A stretch of 48,391 nucleotides of DNA from Bacillota bacterium (lineage in GTDB: Bacteria > Bacillota > Clostridia > Oscillospirales > Ethanoligenentaceae): contig JAEWAE010000055.1 in assembly GCA_023391835.1 (NCBI GenBank), positions 1 to 48,391 on the forward strand, given 5' to 3'. Under the pieces are notes generated by a model that was not told the origin of the DNA, searched no databases, and worked only from the letters and a program-made list of their open reading frames with translations. Positions 1-8,550 of the stretch are shown here, one piece after another. Both the position numbers and the translations under genes were made by a program. The number at the start of each line of letters is the position of its first letter. Position 1 is the first letter of the stretch.

Positions 1-89
1 AAAAAACACCCCCCCGCGACCCCCCCCCCCCCCCGCGCGCGGGCACTTTTCCGCTTTATAGGTGACATATGCGGCGGGTGAGAGGAAAG
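1..89. other. C-rich low-complexity window edge
   Basis: The first 45 or so bases are almost only C and G, with a run of 14 C at 21-34 and alternating CG after it. No gene or regulatory site can be read here. The composition is unlike the rest of the window and may be a contig edge or a poorly sequenced stretch. The end of the first dehydrogenase gene follows. Confidence 0.5.
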
Positions 90-1163
90 TCAGCCCTCGA
101 CCTTGACCGCTTCCATTTCCGCCCGCACGCACAGCTCGGCGGCCTTGAAGGCGTGCACCTGGGTCATGGCGGTTTCCGTACGGTTCATGCAGTCGAGGAT
201 CAGCTCGCCGAAAAACGGATACCCCACGCGGCCGGCGGTGGGGATATGCTGCTCGCCGTCACGGTTGACCAGATACACATGGTCGCCGGCCGGGTCCCGC
301 GCCACGTCGATGTATTTGCGCAGCTCGATATAGCCGTCGGTGCCGAGCAGGAAAAGCCGCCCGTCGCCCCATGTGCCCAGACGCGGCGGCGTGAACCAAT
401 CCACACGGAAATAGCCCGTGGCTCCGTTGTCGGCCGTGAGCGACGCGTCGCCGAAATCTTCGAACGCGGGGTGGTCCTTGTGCCGGTAATTTGCCACGCG
501 CGCGGCATGGATCACGGCGTTCTCGGCACCCGTGAAATACAAAAACTGCTCGATCTGGTGGCTGCCGATGTCGCACAGGATGCCGCCGAATTTTTCCCGG
601 TCGTAAAACCAATCCGGGCGGCCGGTCCCCTCGCGGTGGGGCCCCATGCCGATGACGTTGATCACCCGGCCGATGGCGCCCTGCCTGACCAGTTGGCCGG
701 CATAGACGGCGCTTTCCACATGCAGCCGCTCACTGTAATAGACCATGTATTTGCGGCCCGTTTCGCGCACCTTGGCCCTGGCCTGCTCCAGCTGGCCCAG
801 GGTGGTGAGCGGCGCCTTGTCGACAAAATAATCCTTGCCGGCGTCCATGGCGCGCAGCCCCACCGCGCAGCGCTGCGAGGGCACAGCGGCGCTGGCCACC
901 AGGCGCACCTCGGGGTCGCAGAGCACCTCGTCTTCGCTTCGGGCCGCCCGGGCCTGAGGAAATTTTCCCTGGAACGCCTTTACCTTGGCCGGGTCTGGGT
1001 CGTACACCCATTTGAGCGTGGCTCCCGCTTCGGTCAGGCCGTTGCACATGCCGTATATGTGGCCGTGATCCAGCCCGACGGCGGCGATGGCGAATTCGCC
1101 CTCTTTGCAGACCCGGTTGGGTCTGCCTTTGGGCGCGTAATTCATACCGCTTTCCTTCGACAT
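90..1163 (-). CDS. Gfo/Idh/MocA family oxidoreductase
   Basis: Predicted NAD(P)-dependent sugar or cyclitol dehydrogenase of 357 residues, soluble. The N-terminal Rossmann half carries AIAAVGLDHGHIYGM, where the usual GxGxxG is weak (GLDHGH). The family's dehydrogenase core is recognisable in YFVDKAPLTT (EKP-like segment with D in place of E) and in FGGILCDIGSHQIEQFLYF (the GGxxxDxGxH helix). The start chosen is the ATG at 1161-1163, preceded by AAGGGGG; an upstream in-frame ATG at 1250 would overlap the preceding gene. It lies 22 bp downstream of a second dehydrogenase of the same superfamily, so the two are co-transcribed. The substrate cannot be told from sequence; the neighbouring pentose and arabinofuranosidase genes suggest a plant-cell-wall sugar derivative. 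Confidence 0.85.
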   Translation of the reverse strand: MSKESGMNYAPKGRPNRVCKEGEFAIAAVGLDHGHIYGMCNGLTEAGATLKWVYDPDPAKVKAFQGKFPQARAARSEDEVLCDPEVRLVASAAVPSQRCAVGLRAMDAGKDYFVDKAPLTTLGQLEQARAKVRETGRKYMVYYSERLHVESAVYAGQLVRQGAIGRVINVIGMGPHREGTGRPDWFYDREKFGGILCDIGSHQIEQFLYFTGAENAVIHAARVANYRHKDHPAFEDFGDASLTADNGATGYFRVDWFTPPRLGTWGDGRLFLLGTDGYIELRKYIDVARDPAGDHVYLVNRDGEQHIPTAGRVGYPFFGELILDCMNRTETAMTQVHAFKAAELCVRAEMEAVKVEG

Positions 1164-1185
1164 GATAAAATCCCCCTTTGTGCGT

Positions 1186-2340
1186 TTATACGTTCCGACC
1201 GGTGGTGATATCCTCGCTGCCCAGGGCGGTGACGCTTGCGGATTTTTCATAGAAATGGGGCGCGCCCGCCTGCAGCCCCTCCACCGTGTAAAACGGGTCG
1301 TCCGCGGCGAGCGGCAACTTGACCGGCCGCTGCGTGACGGCGGCCTTGTATATGGCGGTGATGAGTTCCACGGTGCGGCGGCCGTCCTGCGCCGAAATGA
1401 GTGGCTGGCCGCCGGTTTCGAGCGCGCGCAGCACGTCGTCGATCAGGGCCGTATGCCCCTCGTACGGCTGCCCGGGCAGGGAACGGTAATACCGGTCGAT
1501 TTCCTGCTCCAGCTTTTCGTTGGGCGCGGGGAAACCGTTGTCGCGCGACACCGACGCGCTGACTTTCCACGGGGCGGAAATGCGCGCACGTTTGCCCTGC
1601 AGCACGATCTGCTGCTCCTCGCCGTGGTGCACTACGGAGCTCGTGATCTGCCCCAGCGCGCCGTTTACATACCGTAGCACGGCAATCGAGAGATCCTCCA
1701 CCTCGGCGTTGTCGTGGGAAGTGTTGCTCATCATGGCCTGCACTTCCACCGGCATGCCCATCAGCCACAGCATCATGTCGATGTGATGCACGGCGTGGTT
1801 GAGCGTGCATCCGCCGCCCTCTTTGGCCCATGTGCCCCGCCACCACAGATCGTAATAGCAGTGGCCCCGCCACCAGAAGGAATCGGCCTGCGCATGGACT
1901 ATATCGCCCGCAAGGCCCGTATCCAGCACCCGTTTGAGATTCATGTACCCGGTGCGGAAACGGTTCTGCGCCACGACGGTCAGCAGCTTGCCGCTTTCCT
2001 CCATAGCCCGGATCATGCGGTCGCATTCCTCGGGTGAGGCGGCCATCGGTTTTTCGCCCAGCACGTTTTTGCCGGCCCGGAGGCTGTTGACCGCGATTTC
2101 CGCATGCACATACGGCGGCGTGCATATGTCCACCAGGTCGATGTCGTCCCGGTCCAGAATCCGCCGGTGATCGTCGTATACCTGCGCGTCGGTCAACCCG
2201 TAACGCCGCTTTTTTTCCTCGGCCTTTTCCGGGAAAATATCCACCAGCGCCACGATCCGGCAGCGCTTCGGGAATGCCAGATACGCTTTAATGTGCGCGT
2301 TGGATATGTTGCCGGTGCCCACGATCGCCACTCGTATCAC
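1186..2340 (-). CDS. Gfo/Idh/MocA family oxidoreductase
   Basis: Predicted NAD(P)-dependent sugar dehydrogenase, 384 residues, first gene of a two-gene minus-strand operon. It begins MIRVAIVGTGNISNAHIKAY with a canonical GTGNIS nucleotide-binding loop, has the VLGEKPMA segment (EKP motif with the catalytic Lys) and the GGGCTLNHAVHHIDMMLWLM helix with the conserved His. The start is GTG at 2338-2340, preceded by a GGGGGAG ribosome site. The normal length and intact motifs suggest an active enzyme. It is divergent from the AraC regulator at 2535, which probably controls it. Substrate unknown. Confidence 0.88.
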   Translation of the reverse strand: MIRVAIVGTGNISNAHIKAYLAFPKRCRIVALVDIFPEKAEEKKRRYGLTDAQVYDDHRRILDRDDIDLVDICTPPYVHAEIAVNSLRAGKNVLGEKPMAASPEECDRMIRAMEESGKLLTVVAQNRFRTGYMNLKRVLDTGLAGDIVHAQADSFWWRGHCYYDLWWRGTWAKEGGGCTLNHAVHHIDMMLWLMGMPVEVQAMMSNTSHDNAEVEDLSIAVLRYVNGALGQITSSVVHHGEEQQIVLQGKRARISAPWKVSASVSRDNGFPAPNEKLEQEIDRYYRSLPGQPYEGHTALIDDVLRALETGGQPLISAQDGRRTVELITAIYKAAVTQRPVKLPLAADDPFYTVEGLQAGAPHFYEKSASVTALGSEDITTGRNV

Positions 2341-2434
2341 AGTTCATCCGCTCCCCCAGTCGTTTTGACCGCCTGTTGCGTTCGGTCTCCCCTAAGAATA
2401 CTTCGTTTTTTCGGAATGTCCATAAAATATCCGC

Positions 2435-2462
2435 TTGCATTTGCACAATATCATTGTAAAAT
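2435..2462 (+). promoter_or_regulatory. Candidate promoter of the AraC gene with internal inverted repeat
   Basis: TTGCAT (2435-2440), 16 bp, TAAAAT (2457-2462) reads toward the AraC gene. The inverted repeat ACAAT-atc-ATTGT lies in the spacer at 2445-2457 and could be an operator. I found no equally good promoter for the minus-strand operon in this 194 bp divergent region. Confidence 0.4.
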
Positions 2463-2534
2463 AATACCTGGTACCCATGCCTCGGCGGCCGCGTCGTGGG
2501 AATATGGGCCCAATAGGGCAGTGGGAGTGGTTTT

Positions 2535-3359
2535 ATGGAAAACCCGCCGGATGACCGGCTGTATCGCATCTATCCCGAAACACTCTATGCCGTCGACCGA
2601 AACGGCACGCCCGGCTGGCGCCTGAACGGCTACAGCAAGTGGCACAATCTCATGCTGCTTTACGACGGCACGGCGGAATTCACCGGCCGTGGGGAAACGG
2701 TGCGCGCCCATGCCGGCGACCTGATCTATTACCGGCCCGGTGAATGGAGGCTTGCCTCCACCACTCCGGCGAACCCCATCCAATGCTATGCGCTGGATTT
2801 CCAGTATATCTGCCCGCTCTATGCCGGCGGCCATTGGATAACGGCGGCGCCGCCACTGCCCTTCCGGTTCCGCCAGACGCTTTCCGACAGCTATCTGTTC
2901 CATCGGCTGACGTATCTTTTCGCCAAGCTGACGCGGTCGAAGCTCTCCTCCGGCGACCGGTACGGCAACCGGGAGCGTGCCCTCGTGACGGAAATTTTGG
3001 TGATGCTGTTCCGCTATAGCGGCGACGGCGTCCACTCGTTTTCCAATCAGGCCCGGGTGGAAACGGCCGTCGCCTATATGTCCGAGCACTTTGCGGAGGA
3101 TATCACCCTGTGCTCGCTGGCCCGGCACGCAGGCGTGAGCGAATCCTATCTGGGCCGCATTTTCAAATCCGTCACCGGGAAGGCACCCGTCGATTACCTC
3201 ATCGACATTCGCATCAACAAGGCCAAAGATCTGCTGCAGGACGGCGCCTCCGTCTCGGAAACGGCCCGCACGGCGGGCTTCCACGACGTCTACTATTTCA
3301 GCCGGGCTTTTAAAAAGCGGGAAGGGCTCAGCCCGACGGCCTTCCGGGCGGAGTTGTGA
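2535..3359 (+). CDS. AraC family transcriptional regulator
   Basis: Sugar-responsive transcription factor of 274 residues, the usual size for the family. Residues 1-130 form an AraC-type cupin ligand-binding domain (AHAGDLIYYRPGEWR is the typical cupin strand). Residues from about 172 form the double helix-turn-helix: DITLCSLARHAGVSESYLGR for the first helix pair and SVSETARTAGFHDVYYFSRA followed by FKKREGLSPTAFR for the second. The ATG at 2535 follows a GGGAGTGG ribosome site. It is divergent from two Gfo/Idh/MocA dehydrogenases, the arrangement expected for a local activator. The effector cannot be read from sequence. Confidence 0.9.
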   Translation: MENPPDDRLYRIYPETLYAVDRNGTPGWRLNGYSKWHNLMLLYDGTAEFTGRGETVRAHAGDLIYYRPGEWRLASTTPANPIQCYALDFQYICPLYAGGHWITAAPPLPFRFRQTLSDSYLFHRLTYLFAKLTRSKLSSGDRYGNRERALVTEILVMLFRYSGDGVHSFSNQARVETAVAYMSEHFAEDITLCSLARHAGVSESYLGRIFKSVTGKAPVDYLIDIRINKAKDLLQDGASVSETARTAGFHDVYYFSRAFKKREGLSPTAFRAEL

Positions 3360-3373
3360 CGGCCGGATGCCGT

Positions 3374-4492
3374 TCAGCTGTTGAGAAAGGCGTCGACCGG
3401 CAGCAGGGCGCCGCCGATAGCGCTGGCGTATTCGCCGAACTGGCTGAAATGCAGATAATCGGCGTGGGTGTCGAAGGGGCTGAGATCCGCCAGCTTCTGG
3501 CGGAACACGTCGGCATAGCGGCGCAGATGGCCGCTGATTTCCCCGCCCAGAATGATGTTGGTGTCAAAGATCGTATAAAGATTGTTGATGCCGGTGGCCA
3601 GACAGTCGAGATAGTCCCGCCATTTTTCCGAGCAGGCCCGGTTGCCGGCCTCCAGCGCCGCGAAAAAGTCGTCGATCTCGTCAAAATCCGGCTCGGTGAG
3701 CAGCCGGGTGGAGCAGTAGGCTTCCAGGCACCCGGTCTTGCCGCAGGAGCAGGGCCGCCCGCCGCGCACGACGGTCATGTGACCGAATTCCCCCGCACGG
3801 CCGTCCGTCCCGTAAAACAGCCGGTTGCCGATGATGATGGCGCCGCCGACCCCCTTGTTGACCGAGAGATACACGGCGTCCTCGGTGTCGTCCATTTTCC
3901 ATATCTCGGTGAAGCCGGCAAGTTTCGCCTCGTTGCCCGTCATGACGGGGTAGGGAATATAGCTGCCGAAGATGTCGAGAGAGAGATTGGTCACCTCAAG
4001 CGTCGGGCTGTATTTGAGCAGCAGCCGCTCGGCGTCGACCACGCCGGGCACGGCGATGCCCACGCCCAGCAGTCGGCCGCGTTCGGCTCCGCAGTCGGTC
4101 AAAAACGCTTCAAGCTCCCGTGCGGCGCCGCGGAAATAGGCCGGGTCGTTGGTGAAGGGGCGCAGCAGCTTGCGGCGGTGCAGCACGTTCTCGGCCATGT
4201 CGATGAGCACGAAACGCAGGTGGCCGCGGGTGATTTCCATGCCGGCCGCCAGCCGCGCGTCATAGTTGAGCGAGTGGGCCATGGGCCGCCGCCCGCCGGA
4301 AGATTCCAGCGGGCCTGTCTGGCGCACCAGTCCGCGCTGCGCCATATCCCGCAGCAGCAGCGTCACGGTGGGGGCGCTCAGCCCAAGCGCGCGCATGATC
4401 GCCTGCTTGGAGGCTCCGTCGTGCTGGTACAGATAATTTAAAAGCCGTTTTTTGTTTTGGTCCCGCACCTGCAGATTATTCAATGGGTTCAT
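3374..4492 (-). CDS. ROK family transcriptional repressor (XylR-like)
   Basis: ROK-type regulator of 372 residues. Residues 10-60 form a MarR-like winged helix (SKQAIMRALGLSAPTVTLLL), absent from ROK sugar kinases. The rest is the ROK kinase fold with the signature GRAGEFGHMTV and the zinc motif CSCGKTGCLE (C248, C250, C255, with H238). The catalytic Asp of ROK kinases (NDA motif) is replaced by Glu (N187-E188-A189), which supports a sensor rather than a kinase. It is divergent from the DUF4867-xylulokinase-isomerase operon, the classical position of a xylose repressor. A near-palindrome beside its own -10 (4523-4536) resembles a sequence near the start of the divergent transcript, so shared binding is likely. 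The start ATG follows GGATAAGGG. Confidence 0.9.
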   Translation of the reverse strand: MNPLNNLQVRDQNKKRLLNYLYQHDGASKQAIMRALGLSAPTVTLLLRDMAQRGLVRQTGPLESSGGRRPMAHSLNYDARLAAGMEITRGHLRFVLIDMAENVLHRRKLLRPFTNDPAYFRGAARELEAFLTDCGAERGRLLGVGIAVPGVVDAERLLLKYSPTLEVTNLSLDIFGSYIPYPVMTGNEAKLAGFTEIWKMDDTEDAVYLSVNKGVGGAIIIGNRLFYGTDGRAGEFGHMTVVRGGRPCSCGKTGCLEAYCSTRLLTEPDFDEIDDFFAALEAGNRACSEKWRDYLDCLATGINNLYTIFDTNIILGGEISGHLRRYADVFRQKLADLSPFDTHADYLHFSQFGEYASAIGGALLPVDAFLNS

Positions 4493-4522
4493 CCCTTATC
4501 CGGTCATTTTGTTATAGTTTAC

Positions 4523-4565
4523 GAAAAGCTGTTTTCATTATATCATGCAGCTGCCCGAAAATAAA
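4523..4565 (-). promoter_or_regulatory. ROK gene promoter with adjacent inverted repeat
   Basis: On the minus strand TTTATT (4560-4565), 17 bp, TATAAT (4537-4542). Directly downstream is the inverted repeat GAAAA-GCTG-TTTTC (4523-4536), covering the expected transcription start. A related sequence, GAAACTACTTTTC, occurs at 4669-4681 just after the promoter of the divergent operon. Autoregulation by the ROK protein is an inference. Confidence 0.5.
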
Positions 4566-4632
4566 CGCGCGGGCGCAAAGACGGCCCGCATCACCCGCGC
4601 GCCGCCCGAAAAAGCGGCGTACCAAAGGGGCA

Positions 4633-4661
4633 TTGACATCCCATGTGGAGAATGCTATGAT
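4633..4661 (+). promoter_or_regulatory. Sigma-A promoter of the pentose operon
   Basis: A consensus TTGACA (4633-4638), exactly 17 bp, then TATGAT (4656-4661) preceded by TGC, so an extended -10. Transcription should begin near 4668. The candidate ROK operator GAAACTACTTTTC (4669-4681) would sit at the start of the transcript and block the polymerase. Confidence 0.8.
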
Positions 4662-4737
4662 ACTTTTAGAAACTACTTTTCATAATGTAGAGTACAAAGC
4701 ACAACATGGATACGAATTGGAAGAAGGAGGAAATTTC

Positions 4738-5367
4738 ATGCGGATTTTTGAAGCGACGGACCCGGCGTTCCGGGAATACGGCCGGGTCGTCGGGGAAATC
4801 GACGGTTCGGAGTTGAGGGCAGAGCTGCGGAACACGCCGCTGCCCACCGACGGCACCGTTTACGTTGCGTCCGACCCCGCGCTGGAAAAGCTGCCGGTAT
4901 TCGACCGGCTGCAGCAGGAAGGCTTCGGCGGGCTGCCCATTCAGATCGGTTACTGCAACGGCGTCAACCACCGGCTCGACGCGCTGGAATACCATCGCTC
5001 TTCCGAAATCAATCTGCCGGCGGACGATCTGATCCTGCTGCTGGGCCGCGTGGCGGATGTGGACCCTGCGACGCATACATATGACACCGGCCGGGTGCGG
5101 GCGTTCCGCGTGCCGGCGGGCTGCATGGTCGAGATCTATGCCACGTCCCTGCACTATGCCCCCTGCAGCGTGGGGGACGTGGGCTTCCGCAACGCGGTGA
5201 TCCTGCCGCGCGGCACAAACGGGCCCCTGTCGTTCGTACCCCCGCGGCAGGGCGAGGCCCGGCTGCTTTTCGCCGCGAATAAATGGCTGATCGCCCACCC
5301 GGAATCCGGGCTGGGGGAGCAGGGTGCTTTTGTGGGCCTGACCGGCGAAAATATCACGCTGAAATGA
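4738..5367 (+). CDS. DUF4867 family protein
   Basis: Protein of 209 residues that I match to DUF4867, an uncharacterised family that I recall occurring beside sugar kinases and isomerases. The sequence is beta-rich and cupin-like: a conserved YHRSSEINLPADDLILLLG segment and VPAGCMVEIYATSLHYAPC with a His that could bind metal. There is no signal peptide or membrane segment. The start is set by AAGGAGG seven bases before the ATG at 4738; an open frame upstream lacks a plausible start. It is first in the operon, 12 bp before xylulokinase. A role in epimerising, isomerising or scavenging a pentose or pentulose is plausible from context but not demonstrated. Confidence 0.8.
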   Translation: MRIFEATDPAFREYGRVVGEIDGSELRAELRNTPLPTDGTVYVASDPALEKLPVFDRLQQEGFGGLPIQIGYCNGVNHRLDALEYHRSSEINLPADDLILLLGRVADVDPATHTYDTGRVRAFRVPAGCMVEIYATSLHYAPCSVGDVGFRNAVILPRGTNGPLSFVPPRQGEARLLFAANKWLIAHPESGLGEQGAFVGLTGENITLK

Positions 5368-5379
5368 GGCGATGACCGT

Positions 5380-6894
5380 ATGGCAGACAGTTGTCTTCTT
5401 GGCATCGACGTGGGCACGTCCGGGTGCAAGATCCTGGCCGTTGACGGCACGGGCGGGATTCTTCACTCCGTGACCGAGGAATATCCCTGTTATACGCCGC
5501 AGCCCGGCTGGTCGGAGCAGGACCCGGAGGATTGGTGGCAGGGCGTGGTGAAGGGCCTGCGGGCCATCCTCCCGGCCCTCGACGGGCGGGAAATCCGGGC
5601 CGTGAGCTTTTCAGGCCAGATGCACGGCATGGTCGCGCTGGATGAGGCGGGTCGCGTCGTCCGTCGGGCCATCTTGTGGAATGACCAGCGCACCGGCGCC
5701 CAATGCGATGCGATCACCCGGGCCGCCGGCGGGCTCGAGGCGCTGCTCGCCGTCACCGATAACCGCATGCTCACCGGCTACACCGGCGGCAAGATCCTGT
5801 GGATGAAAGAGACCGAGCCCGAAAACTACCGCCGCACCCGCTGGATACTCAACCCGAAGGATTACATACGCTACCGGCTGTCGGGCGAAATCGCCACCGA
5901 CGTGTCGGATGCTTCCGGTACCGGATTTTTCCGCGTGCGGGAACGGAAATGGGCGACGGAGCTTATCCGTCGGGCCGGGCTGGAGCCGTCGCTTTTCCCA
6001 CCCGTGTGGGAATCGACGGATACCGTCGGCCATGTCACAGGCGAGGCGGCGGCTCTCACGGGCATCCCCGCGGGCACGCCCCTGGGCGGGGGCGGCGGCG
6101 ACGCCGTTATTTCCACCGTGGGGCTGGGGCTGGTGAAGCCCGGCCGCGTCGGCGTGACGCTGGGCACATCCGGCGTGGCGGCCATGGGGCTCGACACGTT
6201 TCTGCCAAACCCCGGCGGGGCGCTGCAGGTCTTTTGCGGCAACGAGCCGGGCAAATACAGCGCCATGGGCGTGACGCTCGCCGCGGCGGGCTCCTACCAG
6301 TGGTTCCGACGCGCACTGGGCGATTTCGAGCAGACACAAGCGAAAAAACGTGGCGTCAGCGCCTTCCGGCTGCTGGATGAGGAGGCGGCCTCCACGGCGC
6401 CCGGCGCCGACAGGCTGATCTTTCTGCCCTATCTCACCGGCGAGCGGGCACCGCTCAACGACCCGCAGGCCACGGGCGCCTTCCTCGGCGTCACGGCCCG
6501 GCACGAGAAGGGCCATTTTGCCCGCGCGGTGCTGGAGGGCGTGGCCTTCTCACTGCGGCAGGTCTACGACCTGATAGCCCGGGTGAGGCCGGATATCGCT
6601 TCGCACGAAATCGTGCTGGCCGGCGGCGGTGCGGTCAGCCCCCTGTGGCGGCAGATATTTGCCGATGTATTCGGCATGCCGGTCTATACGGTGCGCGGCA
6701 GCGCCGAGGGCGGCTCTTTCGGCGCGGTACTGACGGCGGGCGTGACGGCGGGCGTCTGGCCCGATCTGGAAACCGCCGTGGGCCTGATCCGCACCGACAG
6801 CCGCACCGACCCCGTCGCGGCCCATATCCCGGTCTATCAGGCCCTTTACGCGAAATACGTCCGGTTTTACGACGCGCTCAGGTGGAGCTACTGA
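5380..6894 (+). CDS. xylB: Xylulokinase
   Basis: FGGY-family kinase of 504 residues that phosphorylates D-xylulose to D-xylulose-5-phosphate with ATP. The N-terminal phosphate loop is LGIDVGTSGCKILAVD. VSFSGQMHGMVALD carries the MHG triplet typical of xylulokinases (residues 81-83), followed by ILWNDQRT. The catalytic Asp is D241 in GGGGDAVIS, followed by VTLGTSGVAA. The C-terminal ATP-binding segment is EIVLAGGGAVSPLWRQIFAD. Second gene of the operon. With the isomerase after it and phosphoketolase downstream, it fits a D-xylose route. A sister specificity such as L-xylulose cannot be excluded by motif alone. Confidence 0.92.
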   Translation: MADSCLLGIDVGTSGCKILAVDGTGGILHSVTEEYPCYTPQPGWSEQDPEDWWQGVVKGLRAILPALDGREIRAVSFSGQMHGMVALDEAGRVVRRAILWNDQRTGAQCDAITRAAGGLEALLAVTDNRMLTGYTGGKILWMKETEPENYRRTRWILNPKDYIRYRLSGEIATDVSDASGTGFFRVRERKWATELIRRAGLEPSLFPPVWESTDTVGHVTGEAAALTGIPAGTPLGGGGGDAVISTVGLGLVKPGRVGVTLGTSGVAAMGLDTFLPNPGGALQVFCGNEPGKYSAMGVTLAAAGSYQWFRRALGDFEQTQAKKRGVSAFRLLDEEAASTAPGADRLIFLPYLTGERAPLNDPQATGAFLGVTARHEKGHFARAVLEGVAFSLRQVYDLIARVRPDIASHEIVLAGGGAVSPLWRQIFADVFGMPVYTVRGSAEGGSFGAVLTAGVTAGVWPDLETAVGLIRTDSRTDPVAAHIPVYQALYAKYVRFYDALRWSY

Positions 6895-6922
6895 CGATTT
6901 GTCTGAGAAAGGGAGAATCCAT

Positions 6923-8410
6923 ATGTTTCAGAATGTGCCCGAAGTCAAGCTCGGCATCGTGGCGGTGAGCCGCGACTGCTTTGTCATTTCGCTGTCGCAG
7001 AAACGCCGCGCCGCCGTGGCGGAAAGCTGCCGCCGTCGGAATATTTCGGTCTACGAAGCCCAGACAACGGTGGAAAACGAGGCCGACATGCAAAAGGCGG
7101 TCGACGAGGTGAAAGGGGCCGGCTGCAACGCGCTGGTCGTGTTTCTGGGCAATTTCGGCCCCGAGACGCCCGAGACCCAGATCGCGCAGTATTTCGACGG
7201 CCCGGTGATGTTTGCCGCCGCCGCGGAAGAAAGCGGCCGCGACCTCATCGGCGGCCGGGGCGACGCCTACTGCGGCATGCTCAACTGTTCCTATAATCTG
7301 CATATGCGGCACATCCCGGCCGTGATACCGGAATACCCGGTGGGCACCGCCGACGATATCGCCGCCATGATTGCCGATTTCATCCCCGTGGCCCGGGCGG
7401 TCATCGGGCTCAGTTCCCTCAAGGTCATCACCTTCGGGCCCCGGCCGCAGGATTTCTTCGCCTGCAATGCGCCCATCCAGCCCCTCTACGACCTGGGCAT
7501 CGAGATTCAGGAAAATTCCGAGCTCGACCTGCTGGTGGCCTATAAGGCTCATAAGGATGACCCGCGCATCGCCGACGTCGCCGCCGACATGGCCAAAGAG
7601 CTGGGTGTGAAGGGCAACACCTACCCGGATATGCTGCCGCGCATGGCGCAGTTTGAGCTGACGCTGCTCGACTGGGCGGAGCAGAACAGGGGCTCCCGAA
7701 AATATGTGACCTTTGCGGATAAGTGCTGGCCGGCCTTCCCCAAGGAATTCGGCTTCGAGCCCTGCTACGTCAACAGCCGCCTGGTCAGCCGGGGCATCCC
7801 CGTGGCCTGCGAGGTGGATATTTACGGCGCAGTGAGCGAATACATCGGCAGCTGCCTGACCGGCGACGCCGTGACGCTGCTCGACATCAACAACTCTGTG
7901 CCGCGGGATATGTTCGACAGCGAGATCCGCGGCAAATACGACTCCACGCCGGCGGATACGTTCATGGGCTTCCACTGCGGCAACACGCCGCTGTGCAAGC
8001 TTTCGCAGGGTGCCATCAAATACCAGCTCATCCAAAACCGCCTGCTGGAAAACGGCGGCAAGCCCGATTTCACCCGCGGCACGCTGGAAGGCGACATCGC
8101 CCCCGGGCCGATCACCTTTTTCCGTCTGCAGAGCACGTCCGACGCAAAGCTGCGCGCCTATGTCGCCCAGGGGCAGGTGCTGCCGGTGGCGACCCGCTCA
8201 TTCGGCGGCATCGGCGTGTTCGCCATCCCCGAGATGGGGCGCTTTTATCGCCATGTGCTCATTGAGAAAAACTTCCCCCATCACGGCGCGGTGGCCTTCG
8301 GCCATGTGGGCAAGGCACTTTTCACGCTTTTCCGCTATCTTGGCATCCCGGATGTTTCCTATAACCAGCCCAAAGAGGTGCGGTATCCTTCGGAAAACCC
8401 CTTCGACTGA
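6923..8410 (+). CDS. L-fucose/L-arabinose isomerase-fold sugar isomerase
   Basis: Aldose-ketose isomerase of the FucI/AraA superfamily, 495 residues. The metal ligands of the family are recognisable as E297 (VACEVDIYGAVSEY), D321 (VTLLDINNSVP) and H351 (FMGFHCGNTP). The N-terminal half is the Rossmann-like substrate domain (CNALVVFLGNFGPETP). The start is ATG 6923 after GAAAGGGAG. It is 28 bp after xylulokinase and is the only isomerase in the operon; there is no XylA. It may therefore produce the ketopentose for XylB, either from D-xylose directly or from another aldopentose. Substrate is inferred only; fucose or arabinose cannot be excluded. Confidence 0.85.
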   Translation: MFQNVPEVKLGIVAVSRDCFVISLSQKRRAAVAESCRRRNISVYEAQTTVENEADMQKAVDEVKGAGCNALVVFLGNFGPETPETQIAQYFDGPVMFAAAAEESGRDLIGGRGDAYCGMLNCSYNLHMRHIPAVIPEYPVGTADDIAAMIADFIPVARAVIGLSSLKVITFGPRPQDFFACNAPIQPLYDLGIEIQENSELDLLVAYKAHKDDPRIADVAADMAKELGVKGNTYPDMLPRMAQFELTLLDWAEQNRGSRKYVTFADKCWPAFPKEFGFEPCYVNSRLVSRGIPVACEVDIYGAVSEYIGSCLTGDAVTLLDINNSVPRDMFDSEIRGKYDSTPADTFMGFHCGNTPLCKLSQGAIKYQLIQNRLLENGGKPDFTRGTLEGDIAPGPITFFRLQSTSDAKLRAYVAQGQVLPVATRSFGGIGVFAIPEMGRFYRHVLIEKNFPHHGAVAFGHVGKALFTLFRYLGIPDVSYNQPKEVRYPSENPFD

Positions 8411-8440
8411 GCGAAAATTTCGACTGTGCGAGGCGCTGGC

Positions 8441-8460
8441 GGCCGGGGATGCTCCCGGCC
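8441..8460 (+). terminator. GC-rich hairpin between isomerase and phosphoketolase genes
   Basis: Seven-bp perfect stem GGCCGGG/CCCGGCC (8441-8447 with 8454-8460), six-base loop, no T tract. It may weaken read-through from the isomerase gene into phosphoketolase or protect the upstream message. Confidence 0.35.
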
Positions 8461-8550
8461 GTACGCCTTCCAAGTTGCCTTATCTGGCGTCCCGGCGCAA
8501 TGCGCCGCTGTCTGCGGCGTGCCTCCTGATGCGAGGTCTTGCAGGGCGTT

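Noticed and set aside
4483..4737. N-terminal extension of the DUF4867 gene.
   Set aside because: The frame is open, but it crosses the divergent promoters, and the ATG at 4738 has a strong AAGGAGG site.
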